From Moniliophthora roreri (taxonomy: Eukaryota > Basidiomycota > Agaricomycetes > Agaricales > Marasmiaceae), in NCBI GenBank assembly GCA_001466705.2, contig LATX02000216.1:62001-126000 (forward strand): DNA of 64,000 nt, in the 5' to 3' direction. This document shows, piece by piece, positions 47,273 through 57,981 of the stretch; the first letter of the stretch is position 1; each line of letters opens with the position of its first letter. The notes under the pieces were generated by a model. It worked only from the letters and a program-made list of their open reading frames with translations. It had not been told where the DNA came from and searched no databases. A program made the position numbers and the translations under genes.

Positions 47273-48150
47273 TTGTCAGATGGCGGGCTACACAGATCTC
47301 CATTAGGTGAGATCCTCCCTTTGGCTTGTCGCAATGTCAGGAATGTTTCTGTGGAAGGATTTAAGCGCTGGAGTCCTATTCAACAAAATTTGCTTGAGAG
47401 GTTCCATTCGATCGAAGAGCTAAACCTCGCCTGTATCTGTGGAATGAGCTGTACTAAGGACATGCCAGATCTTGTTTTCAATTTGCCAAAGCTCATCGAA
47501 ATCAGTATAGGTCAAGTCGGAGAATATGATCGTGTAAATCCCTCCTCGATACGACAGTAGGGTTTGGCTCTGGTTAGGCAACCTCTGGAATGCCTAAACA
47601 ATTGCGTTCCGTTATTATTTTGTATCCTGAAACATATGTTAATATGTTTCAATGGATGATGGGACCAGCCTTTGAACACTCGAAACTTGAACATCTTTCT
47701 CTTTCATGGGATGATGTTCCTGATTTGGAGGATATGGACCAACGACCAGACTTTTCTGCACTTACAGACTTTCTCCAAGAGGTTGGGCCATGGCTACGCA
47801 GCCTCTTCTTTGGTGTCCCCAAATCTTCAGATTATCTTACCGAGCCCCTCAACATGTACACAACCTTAAACAAGTACGATGTCCTGTACAGTAAGTTTTG
47901 CTTTCTGGGTTATGCTATTCGCCAAGTACTTGGGCGTGTTTATCTCAGAATACCTGTTGACATCCAAGGCTCTCAGTCACCTGTGGAATCTCCAGGTCAT
48001 ATTAATATGCGAAGGAGAATAGGACTGCCAAGACTCTGTTCTCACTTTGGTCGTTTGCAACACCAAAGCCCTTCTGAAGACCTTGAAAGCGCCTTTGCTG
48101 GAAGAAGTAGTAGTGGATGCAACATGAGCAGTCCATGTAGAAATAATGTA
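47273..48150 (+). pseudogene. F-box-family pseudogene, first part
   Basis: Homologous to residues of about 120-400 of the F-box protein at 55965-57368: shared stretches include NVR...FKRW.P..Q, SIEEL, TKD.PDLV.NLP.LIE, GPAF.HS.LE.LS.SW and SLEYL-like positions. The N-terminal F-box is absent. A stop at about 47559, frame changes near 47560-47590 and 47930, and a TGA near 48122 break it. The homologous sequence ends where the TIR element starts and resumes at about 50738. It was therefore a paralogue that died by truncation and insertion, or was invaded after dying. Confidence 0.75.
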
Positions 48151-50727
48151 ATTCTCCCCAGCAATGCAACCCCGACATGTTATAAAGCAGACCCTGCTAA
48201 CCGCACATTGTGACCGCATTTGGTACCTTTATTATTCCCACCAGTACCCTTTATCATTGTCCCCCTCTGTCCTCCTCTGTATGCAATATCATCCTCCCAT
48301 TCCTTGACCATATTTATTAATCTACAACACACTGCTGAATTGTCATTCCGCCTCTGTGGTCTCACTGCTCTTCGCTCATAGGTGTGTACCCTTATCATTT
48401 GGCTGAGCTTGAGATAATAATAATTGTCCCTCAACTACATCCTGGATACCTGCCTCTCATACCGAATTATCATTCTCCCCCACTTTATGTTGATCTGATC
48501 TGCTGGGTGCGCGCCTTTATCATTTGGCTGAGCTTGAGCTATTAATAATTGTCCCTCAGCTACCTCCAGATACCACCTGCCTCTCGCATCGAATTATCAT
48601 TCTTCCCCACTTTCTGTTGTCTCTAGATCCATACCTTTATCATTTGGCTGGGCTCAAGCTATTAATAATTGTCCCTCAGCTACCTCCCAGATACCTGCCT
48701 CTTTCATCGAATTTATCATTCTCCCCGAATGTTTCTATCCTGACCACTTCAGCAAATTATAATTCGACCTCCAGTGCTTCTCCTTGGATCTCAGGTGTGC
48801 ACGAAATATCATTTTGACTTATGTGGGCTCATTATCGTTCATACTCAGCCCTCGTACCCTGGATACCAGCAAATAATCATTCAACCTCGGCTAACATGGT
48901 CCCAAAACTCTTTGCACACATTCTCTTATGGATTCCTTCCCCAGTGACCCTTGAAAGCTGCACAATCACAAGCAAAACTTCCTTATTTCATTGAATTATG
49001 CTGTCCTTTACCCCAATACCCATAACAGCAGGTCTTCTCCCTGGTACCACCCATGCTGTGTAGGACACCCACCTTGTACATATATATCCAATATACATTT
49101 CTTCCATCATTTCACTTCTATATGCTCGCTGCCATTCCTGAGTCCTTATGAGGTAATTTACTGAGTAATCTTCACCTATTTACCTTCTATGTAACGTCAA
49201 GATTCCACAAGCGCTGAATAGACGCTTGGAATTGAACTATGTCTGGCTCATCGGAACTAGTGTTTGGGGAAGAACTTTCCTCATACATATCCACCACACT
49301 ATTTGCAGACCTAGTAGATATTACCACTTGAGTCAGAGCATAGAAAAGGTCCAACTGAGCACTCCCAGTGCTATTAGATCCTCAAATGAAAAAGTCAAGC
49401 GGCATGCAAGCTCAGAATGGCTTTCGTTCATACTTTACTTATGACTTGTATCTCTCGATGGCCACAAAAGTTATCCCCCTGCACCAACAACAGGAAATCA
49501 ACTGAATAACATCTCAAAAGCATTGGAATTTGTTTAATCCATACCTGTAGCCCATACTAAACCCTGTGGACGTATAGGATATCTGAAAATGCAGCCGATC
49601 TCTCTAGAATTCTTGCCATAACAGGTAAGGGTCTTCCAAAAAGGGCAATTAATATTTCCAAATTTGACAACACTATGCAATGCTCGTCGATCTTTGCTGA
49701 GAGACCGAACTGTAGCCTAGTAGTCTGATGTTGTTCCAAAGTTTGGCCAATGTTTACTGAATGCTCAGTAGTAGAGGCTGCTATATTCGGAGTGTCGGTG
49801 AACGATAGCGCGCTAGTGAGGCTCATATTGCCTCGAGACTTCAGGGGAACGTTTCCATACCCAAAATAGTGTATATGAGATGTTATGTTGAGTAGCCGTG
49901 AGTAAAGTGTGAAGTATAGTAAGAGCGGGGGGTATGTATGTAGTCTGGGTCAGAATCTTCGTAAGGTAGCGTTACGGCGGGGTATATGTGTCTTCGGTGC
50001 CTTCAGGTTTCGGCGGGATCGGTACGACGCTAGATAATAACTGTCAATTCAACGAAAGGATATGAAACGCACCTTCCAATCAACACTGTTACCTCCTTGT
50101 TGCCTGCCCAAGTGACAGTACCGACTAGCCTCCCACAGGATGGGAAAAACATCAAGAACGGTGCTTCAGGGGGCTCCACGAGTTGAAATACAGACTCGGA
50201 TGATTCCAAACTGAGAACTGTACAGTCCGAAGGGAGTTAAAATCACGGAGGTAGCGGAGACATCTGAAGGGCGTGAATTATAATGCGTGCAGGGGAATAA
50301 GGCGCACCAACTGACGTGAAGGTTTGGGTTCAAGTGATGCGGCGGAGCACTGGATGCAAGAAGAGGTTGGATGATAATTGGGTAGTGTAGGGTGCTGGCT
50401 GGACGAATAACAGTGTGGCATAGGGGTAATGTTTGGTGATGCTATGATAAAGTGTAAGCACAGAATACGGGAGACATTGATATGACAGGGATACGCACCA
50501 CAGCCGTAGAACACTACACCACATGACAGAGGAAGGAACGTGAAAGGAGGAAGTAAGCAGCATCCAACCGTGGAAAGTGTGCCGAATTTTCCCACTTATT
50601 ATTCGCACCCAGGGCGAATTATTATTTGTTCCAAGGCAGGCTTGCAAAAAAGGACAGGAGCAATTATCATTCATCAAGGCCTTACAACGTAGCGGGAACA
50701 TTATAACGTGTCGGGGTTGCAAAGCTG
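48151..50727. mobile_element. TIR element of about 2.6 kb inside the F-box pseudogene
   Basis: The two ends are near-perfect inverse copies: ATTCTCCCCAGC, two variable bases, then TGCAACCCCGACA and GTTATAA (48150-48184 and complement ending near 50736). Words like AATTATCATTC repeat beneath both ends (48340-48900; 50590-50670). No transposase is recognised among its short frames. If the outer ATTCTCCCCAGC arms belong to the target, the insertion duplicated AA (48163-48164 and 50722-50723) at the centre of a palindrome. If they belong to the element, no target duplication is visible. The GTTATAA motif recalls the 2.3-4.9 kb element. Confidence 0.6.
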
Positions 50728-50737
50728 GGGAGAATGA

Positions 50738-51008
50738 ATAAAGTACTACATGGTATGCTGGCAACACTGAGGATTTCTCATATAGACCAGCTAGAAGAGA
50801 TATGGTCGCTGTCAGAGTGGAAATCTCTTGACAGACTGTTGTCGAGCGACATCTTTCCTCGCTTGAAGCGTTTCCAGTTGGATGTCATTCTTCGTCCTGA
50901 CCACAGACCTTTGTTATGCAAATGAAGCTCGAGTTTATTTGGAGATAGAGGCTAGCCTTCCTCGTACAGTGGCAAAACGGCTGTTGGATCTTGAGCTTGA
51001 TGTCTTCC
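50738..51008 (+). pseudogene. F-box-family pseudogene, C-terminal part
   Basis: This continues the paralogue after the inserted element. SEWKSLDRLLSSDIFPRLKRF matches QWKALDKLVSGDVFPVLQGF of the intact gene. In another frame at about 50938-51005, EIEASLPRTVAKRLLDLELD matches its last residues. A stop and a frameshift lie between these pieces. Confidence 0.75.
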
Positions 51009-51029
51009 TTCACCCCGCTTCCATCCTGG

Positions 51030-52777
51030 CCTAAGGCCTAGCGGCTTGTCTTCTCTACTTCTTACTAAATTCAGCATTGTTGTAGAGCAACGTATACTGC
51101 ACAGAATTTGTCTCGTTAATCCACGGCATCTCAGTGAGCCCTGCCCGCAGCAGGCCGACGTTGTTCTCTAACCACCGCACTGAACTTACGAGCGGGCTCG
51201 ATTATCTCTTACACTCAAACTTGAAAGCAACTCCGAAGCTCGGCATGCCTGATTGATTACACCGCGGTGGAAGTCGGTCCGTCGGAGGAGTACGAAGAAT
51301 CCCACGGATACACCTTGTCTCTAGCCATCGCACGTTTTCTTTCCTTTGCACAGGACAAGCACATTTGTGGCCATCAAGCTCTGAAATCACTTACACCGTT
51401 CCAGGAATGGCCCAAACACCGAAGAAACCTCGCACTGACACCGGATCTAATGATAACCAGTTGCGCCCTTTCGGTTTCCGTCGTTCCGGGTGATCTAGAT
51501 AGTAGAAGAGTTTTACACAGGGAACGGAATCCGGAGGACGAAGATATCCTCAATGGCTGCAACAGCAAAATCCTAGCACTGTTCAGGTAGACTTTACTAA
51601 AGCCTGGCCGCCCGAATTTCGGAGAAGAAAAACTCAAAACATCACCGTGACACCACTAGGTTCTTTTCGCCAAAGGATGATTGTATGGGGGAATTCCATC
51701 TGCAGAGGCGCTCATCGCGGATTGTCAGGAATCAGGAGGGTAAAATTGGACGAGTTCAAGTGTCGGGCCCGGGTCTGTTGAGCAGGGTTGTCAAGATTTT
51801 GCAGTCACTGAGTCAGTGGAGGAACTACGGACCGAGGCTATATCGAGCATGAACAGGACCGAAGACTCGCCATATCTCGTTTACAATTCCCCAATCCCGT
51901 TATATCGAGCTACCGTTGGAGACATATGACAATACAGTTTGATCTTCTTTACGCGAGCCGAAGGATGGAAGTTGGGACGACGATAAGAGTTGGATATTCT
52001 ATGTGGGCTGAGGTATCAAACGTGTATCAAACAATATGCGCAGACACGACCCTGATTCGGATGAATACGGACCAATCGGAATTCGTCATCTCCGAATCTG
52101 AGGAACTATCGTTCAAACACGGGCTCCTTTAGTCGTCGTCGGACAGAACGAGTATGATACGGTGAGTTGCACTACATATAGGCACCCATGCTTCGCAATA
52201 CTGACGATACGTGTTCACCCCGTCATTGCAAACTCCAATTATTCTTGGCGCATTGAATACCGAAATGACCTCGCAAACCTGTCTGGAACCCACATAAGTT
52301 GCATGGAGACTGCAGCACCATTTTCCATCAGAGTGGCGTCTCTTTGACGCGACGCTCCATGGCACTTCAAGTTGAGGTGATTGACTACCTTGTCGTACAA
52401 TCTGGGGTCGTTCTGCTGGAGCTTACTGTTGAATTGGCCTTTTCCTCTTTCCCTGCCTCTTCCATATGCTGCCTTTCCTTATCTTATATGACCTACTTTC
52501 TTCCTATTCCTCGCGTTTTCCGTCACTGCTTTAAGTAGAAGAGATGTCAAAGAAGATCATCTTGTCGTATGCATTGTATCTATAATCTCCAACTTGATCA
52601 AATACTTGGAGAGCAATTTGGAGAATTTGGAGATTATGAGCCTCATCAGACTGCTTCGAAGAAAAGTATTTGTTTGGTATGACGTAGAGTGTTTGAAATT
52701 CCCCGCGGAGCTGGGTTGAAATTGGAATTTTTGTTCGGTGTACATTCGAACCAAACTTCCCTCTTACCACCACCATC
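51030..52777. other. Intergenic region upstream of glycogen synthase
   Basis: No gene can be supported. The open frames at 51267-51590 and 51926-52132 show no domain. A pyrimidine-rich leader (TTCCCTCTTACCACCACC) directly precedes the start codon at 52778. Promoter elements were not identified with confidence. Confidence 0.4.
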
Positions 52778-55465
52778 ATGTCCGCGACGACCATGTCCGC
52801 GACGACCATATCCGCGACGACTTCAGAAAAGCGCGACGTTCAGAACCCTCTGCTTTTTGAATGTGCCTGGGAGGTTGCTAACAAGGTCGGCGGTATCTAC
52901 ACCGTCATCAAGACAAAAGTTCCAGTCACTGTCTCGGAGTATGGAGATCGATACTGCCTTATAGGTCCTCTCAGCTACAAGACAGCGCCAATGGAAGTCG
53001 AGCAGCAGGAGCCTACCGATCCTCACTTGGCGGCAACTCTCGAGAATATGCGGTCTCAAGGTGTCAAGGCTCTCTATGGCCGATGGCTCATCGAAGGTGC
53101 ACCCCGGGTTCTTCTTTTCGATACAGGCAGCCAATATTCGAGGCTCGACGAATGGAAAGCCGATCTTTGGAATCTTGCTGGCATTCCATCGCCCCCCAAC
53201 GATCACGAAACAAACGAAACTATTGTTTTTGGTTATCTGGTAGCTTGGTTCTTGGGCGACGTACGTACACCTGTCTTCGCTTACGCGTCTCATTTTCTTA
53301 TCTGAAACCGTCCCTTTTTTTTTTCTCAGTATGTGTCGCGCCAGCTCACTACCGCTGTTGTCGCCCACTTTCACGAATGGCAAGCGGGCCTCGCGATCCC
53401 GCTCTGTAGGAAAAGGCATATTGACGTCACAACCGTCTTCACCACCCACGCCACTCTCCTGGGCCGGTACTTGTGTGCCGGTTCCGTCGATTTCTACAAC
53501 AATCTACAGTATTTCGACGTGGATCACGAAGCGGGCAAACGCGGGATCTATCACAGATATTGCATTGAACGGAGTGCGGCCCATTGTGCCGATGTTTTCA
53601 CGACGGTTTCCCATATCACCGCGTACGAGTCGGAGCACCTGTTGAAAAGGAAGCCCGACGGCGTTTTACCCAACGGACTCAATGTCGTCAAGTTCCAGGC
53701 CATGCACGAATTCCAGAACATGCACTCGACCAGCAAAGCCAAGATTAACGAGTTTGTGCGAGGCCACTTCTACGGGCACTACGATTTCGACCTGGATAAT
53801 ACCCTTTATGTGCGTAACACATTTCAGTTTCCATGGTCCCTATCTTGACGTCGGTTGTCGTAGATGTTTACTGCAGGGCGATATGAGTACCGAAACAAGG
53901 GTGTCGATATGTTTATTGAATCGCTTGCTCGTGCGTTTCGGATTTTTCTCGATATCAGGGATGCAAATATCTAATCGTACGTCACAGGCCTCAATTACCG
54001 ACTTCAGAAAGCAGGGTCTACCGTTACTGTGATCGCTTTCATCATCATGCCGGCAACCACCAACTCTTACACCATCGAGGCACTCAAGGGCCAGGCCGTC
54101 ACGAAACAACTTCGAGATACGGTGACAGAGATCCAAAACCGAATTGGTGCAAGGCTATTTGATCATGCTGCACGGTTCCATGGGTCAGTGCCACAGCCGT
54201 ATTCTTTCTTTGATTATCATACCGAGACTTGTTTCCTCTAAGGGACACGAAGGCTATCCCAACAACAGACGATCTGCTCTCACCGGAAGATCAGGTGCTT
54301 CTCAAAAGACGAATCTTCGCCCTGAAGCGCAACTCGCTACCTCCCGTCACCACTCATAACATGGCTGACGATGCCAACGATCCTATCCTTAATCAGATTA
54401 GACGAGTCAAGCTTTTCAACAACAACCACGATCGAGTCAAAGTCGTCTTCCATCCCGACTTTTTGAACGCCAACAATCCTATCCTGGGCATGGATTATGA
54501 GGAGTTTGTACGTGGCTGCCATTTGGGTGTTTTCCCGAGTTACTATGAGCCTTGGGGTTACACACCGGCCGAGTGTACAGTGGTGAGTAACGACCAGTCG
54601 AAACTTAGGTCGTTCGCTAACAGTACCTATAGATGGGTATTCCCAGCATAACCACCAACCTTTCCGGTTTCGGTTGCTTCATGCAAGACCTTATCGAACG
54701 ACCTCAAGATGAAGGCTGCTACATCGTCGACAGACGTATGCAATCCGTTGAGGACTCGGTTAACCAACTCACCGACCACATGTTCTCGTTCTGCTCCAAG
54801 ACAAGACGTCAGCGTATCAACCAGCGCAACCGCGTCGAACGTCTTAGTCCTCTGTTGGACTGGAAGAATCTCGGAATCGAATACAGCAAGAGTCGGCAAC
54901 TGGCATTGAGGAGGGCGTATCCTGATCAGTTCTATGGTCCTGCCGGTGATCCTTATGCTGAGAGCGATGAAGGAGAGGAGATAGACTACTTTGGTGGTGG
55001 TGTGAGTAAGATGCCGCCGCTAAGTATGCCGGCGAGTCCACGATTGAGAGGCGCGGCTACGCCCGGTGATATTGGAACATTGACTGAGGAGGTACGTGAC
55101 TTCTGTCGATGGCTCGTTGCTCCAAAGCTGACGATCACCCGACAGATGCAAGCTCTCGGAACAAGTGACTACCGAGGATATGGATGGCCTTCGTCTGCAG
55201 AAGACGAGGAAGACTCGTACCCCTTGTGAGCGACATCATCGTCCTAACATTCCCCTTGATCTCATCCCCGTTTTCCTCTAGCCCATTGGTCATGAAAGTA
55301 CGTTCACGGTCAGGCTCTGTCATTAGCGGTGCTAGCACCCCCGGCGGTGGAGCCCACAGAAGCCTGAGTGAACGAGACCTTCAACAAGCCGATCAGGCGC
55401 TAAGCCAAGTGACACAAGTCAACGGTACTGGCGCCACTGCTATTACTGAGGTTCAGGCCGCGTAA
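52778..55465 (+). CDS. Glycogen synthase (glycosyltransferase family 3)
   Basis: Eight exons (52778-53260, 53330-53809, 53864-53930, 53988-54183, 54243-54582, 54633-55091, 55146-55225, 55282-55465), all joined by short GT-AG introns in compatible phases, give 762 residues. The enzyme transfers glucose from UDP-glucose to growing glycogen in the cytosol. Seen here are the N-terminal [12 protein letters not shown] nucleotide-binding motif, a complete GT-B core, and the catalytic [13 protein letters not shown] with its two Glu residues. The Arg-rich cluster [15 protein letters not shown] is the glucose-6-phosphate sensor in yeast Gsy2. The C-terminal tail has SMPASPR and ATPGD, probable phosphorylation sites. 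The first 15 residues come from a triplicated 15-bp unit, so two ATGs compete as starts. Confidence 0.96.
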
Positions 55466-55964
55466 ATGGTTCTCATAGAAATTTAGAAGATGAGAAAACT
55501 ATAAGTATGGGCTAGCGAGGACGGCAAAACGGATTCTCTCCTTTTTTTTTTTCGCGTTGAAACCCTGTTCGCTTCTTTCGATGTTGGATGTTAGTATGCT
55601 TTCTGTTATGTGTTTTTGTGTATCTCCCTCTCAGAGACACCTACCTACCTACATCTATGTCCGTATGAACCTCCAATTGTACATATTATATGCAATGGCT
55701 CGATATATACACTGCGAAAGATTTTAGGATCTTTGCGTTTATCAGTTGTTAACGATGGTGCCACTGAACTTCAGTCTAGCAGAAATTTGGCGAAGAGACG
55801 TCGAGTCACGGTCAAAGAATATATACAAGGCTTGATCGATATCCATTTCTTTGCTAGTCATAAAAACGGGCAGATCTTGGATAAATGTGGTTAGAAACTA
55901 TGCAACAATCCCTGATAGTATTACAACAAGTATACGCAGATAGGTAATGTACAGGTAGTAAAGT
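55466..55964. other. Spacer between convergent genes
   Basis: 3' flanks of glycogen synthase (+) and the F-box gene (-). It contains a CT/T-rich tract near 55540-55555; no gene. Confidence 0.5.
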
Positions 55965-57368
55965 TTAAGATACATCGAGGTCTAATAGAGACTTTGCCAC
56001 CGAAGAGGGAAAAGAAGCCTTGATCTCTGAAAGAATCGTGTCCTTGGTAGCGCGAGCCGGCTCGCCCATACACCAACACTTCCTGCAATTCACCTTTATG
56101 CTGAAACCCTGCAATACAGGGAACACATCTCCTGATACAAGCTTATCGAGAGCTTTCCACTGCGGCATGTCACTTAATATTTTCGGATCGTATAGCTTGT
56201 TGACGACCAGAGTGCCTTCCAATTCTATTCTCTGGATAAAAGGTGCCTTTAGGGTTTTGAGGATCGCTTCGGTACTGCATATAACCAAAGCGAGAGTAGA
56301 ATCATCGCAGTCATCCGGACCCCCGCAGATCTCTAATACTCGAAGGTTATGCAATCGACTGAGAATCTTGGACGTTATGAGGTATTCTAGAGACATGGAC
56401 GTGAGATTTGAGGCATTTGCAGTACCTAATAGTAAAAACGTACCATATAGAGCATCGTACCTGTTCATAAGAATGTATGGACCAACGTGGGCGCTCTCCG
56501 ATGGAGACGGGAGACCAAGGAAGAGAGACCGTAGTTGTGGCCCAACAGCATACAGGAAACCTGTCAGAGCAGCGAAATTGGGTCTTTCGGGCATTCCTTC
56601 CAAATCAGGTAGGTCCCACCACGAAATAGAAAGAGTCTCAAGTCTCGAATGGTCGAATGCGGGCCCAGTCATCCAAAGAAAAATGTCGGAGGAGATCTCC
56701 GAGCTCAAGAAAATGATATGGCTCAACCGCTTCCGTGAACCATCCTTTGGCATCTGTTCGCGGAGAACGAGTCCGCTCTGGTGTATGGAAGGTAGGTCCA
56801 TGTAGTCGTACTTCTCTCCTATCTGACCAACGGCGAGTTCGATGAGATTGGGGAGATTGTAAACAAGATCGGGTAGATCTTTTGTACGACTCAAGCCTGG
56901 GATATCGTCAACACGCAGCTCCTCGATGGACTGCAGGCTTTTGACGACCCGCTGTTCGACAGGGCCCCAACGCTTGAAGTCGTCCAGTTCTAGCCTTCTA
57001 ACATTACAGCAAGCGGCCACGAGCGTCTTTGCCGGTCGACTTCGCATGTACGGTGTCCCCATGCAATCGTCATTTGGGTCTGAAAGCCACAACTCGCGTA
57101 CATGTCGGCCTAGGTGTGGTGATTCCTTGAATCTCCTACTCCAAAGTTTGCAAGTATTCGCTGAATTTACTTGAACGACGGCGAAAAGTTTGGCCTGAGT
57201 CGCCTCACGCCATTCCCTACAGACCAATGACATGTCCATGAAGATCTTCCCCTCGGTCTCGGGGTCAAATTCCTTGAAGATGAGTAGTATCACTTCCAGA
57301 GGGAGATATGTTTTCCATGGATTGTTTAGATGTAAGGTTTCGGCGCGGTGATTCGCGGTTTCGGTCAT
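55965..57368 (-). CDS. F-box protein
   Basis: A single-exon frame of 467 residues. An F-box lies at residues of about 20-60 (YLPLEVILLIFKEFD...SLVCREWREA); such domains dock a substrate receptor to Skp1 in SCF ubiquitin ligases. The rest is a long region of irregular leucine-rich character, typical of the expanded F-box/LRR-like families of mushrooms, with repeated IEEL..., LVYNLPNLIEL and LRVLEICGG segments. The substrate is unknown. A truncated, broken paralogue lies at 47273-51008. It is transcribed divergently from the PMT gene, sharing the 57369-57981 interval. Confidence 0.85.
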   Translation of the reverse strand: MTETANHRAETLHLNNPWKTYLPLEVILLIFKEFDPETEGKIFMDMSLVCREWREATQAKLFAVVQVNSANTCKLWSRRFKESPHLGRHVRELWLSDPNDDCMGTPYMRSRPAKTLVAACCNVRRLELDDFKRWGPVEQRVVKSLQSIEELRVDDIPGLSRTKDLPDLVYNLPNLIELAVGQIGEKYDYMDLPSIHQSGLVLREQMPKDGSRKRLSHIIFLSSEISSDIFLWMTGPAFDHSRLETLSISWWDLPDLEGMPERPNFAALTGFLYAVGPQLRSLFLGLPSPSESAHVGPYILMNRYDALYGTFLLLGTANASNLTSMSLEYLITSKILSRLHNLRVLEICGGPDDCDDSTLALVICSTEAILKTLKAPFIQRIELEGTLVVNKLYDPKILSDMPQWKALDKLVSGDVFPVLQGFSIKVNCRKCWCMGEPARATKDTILSEIKASFPSSVAKSLLDLDVS

Positions 57369-57981
57369 TGGGACGGTGTGTAAGATGAGGTAGGAATAAA
57401 AGTCGCGTTCCTACTACTTTAGCTGGAGCAAAGCTGAAGCATGTGTTGCTGCAAATGAGCGCTAGTCAATTGTCGGCAAAGCTTTGTTCCGCACCTCGGG
57501 TCGCGCTTATATCGAATGTCTTGTCTTGTAGACGAGTGGAGGACCTTATCTGGAGGACGACGAAGGAGGAGAGAAAGTAATGGAGTCATTAGATTCAGAC
57601 GAAGAGCGTGAGTGCTTGAGTCACGTACATGGAGTTGGCGGCAAAATCTTGACAAACTGTGGGAGTTGCCAGCTGGCAGAAATCTCAGTCACGTGATCAT
57701 GGTCAGATAAGATAAGACAATAAATCGTTCCCAATTTCCTTGCTATATTCCGATTATTCTCTCTCTCTCGCGTGGTGTATCTCCTGCAGTCATCGCCCAT
57801 TCTTATTTCCGGTAAAATGAGGCAAAAATCTGTCCAGACGCGCAACTTGCGCGCAGTGCAGGTCAGAGAGCTTTATATCAGCCGACCGCAGCCAGATCAG
57901 GTGCCTGCCAGCATTTTTGATCACCACGTCTACATTTCTTACCTTTTTAACTTCATTTTCCTCAATTTTGCTCTATAGCCA
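57369..57981. promoter_or_regulatory. Shared intergenic region of divergent F-box and PMT genes
   Basis: 613 bp between two start codons. A CT-rich tract (TTCTCTCTCTCTCGCG, about 57756-57771) lies about 210 bp before the PMT start, of the type common near basidiomycete transcription starts. No specific binding sites were assigned. Confidence 0.4.

Noticed and set aside
52823..53449. 208-residue minus-strand protein
   Set aside because: Antisense shadow of the first exons of glycogen synthase.
56020..56805. 261-residue plus-strand protein
   Set aside because: Antisense shadow of the F-box gene; GC-rich coding DNA commonly leaves such frames open.
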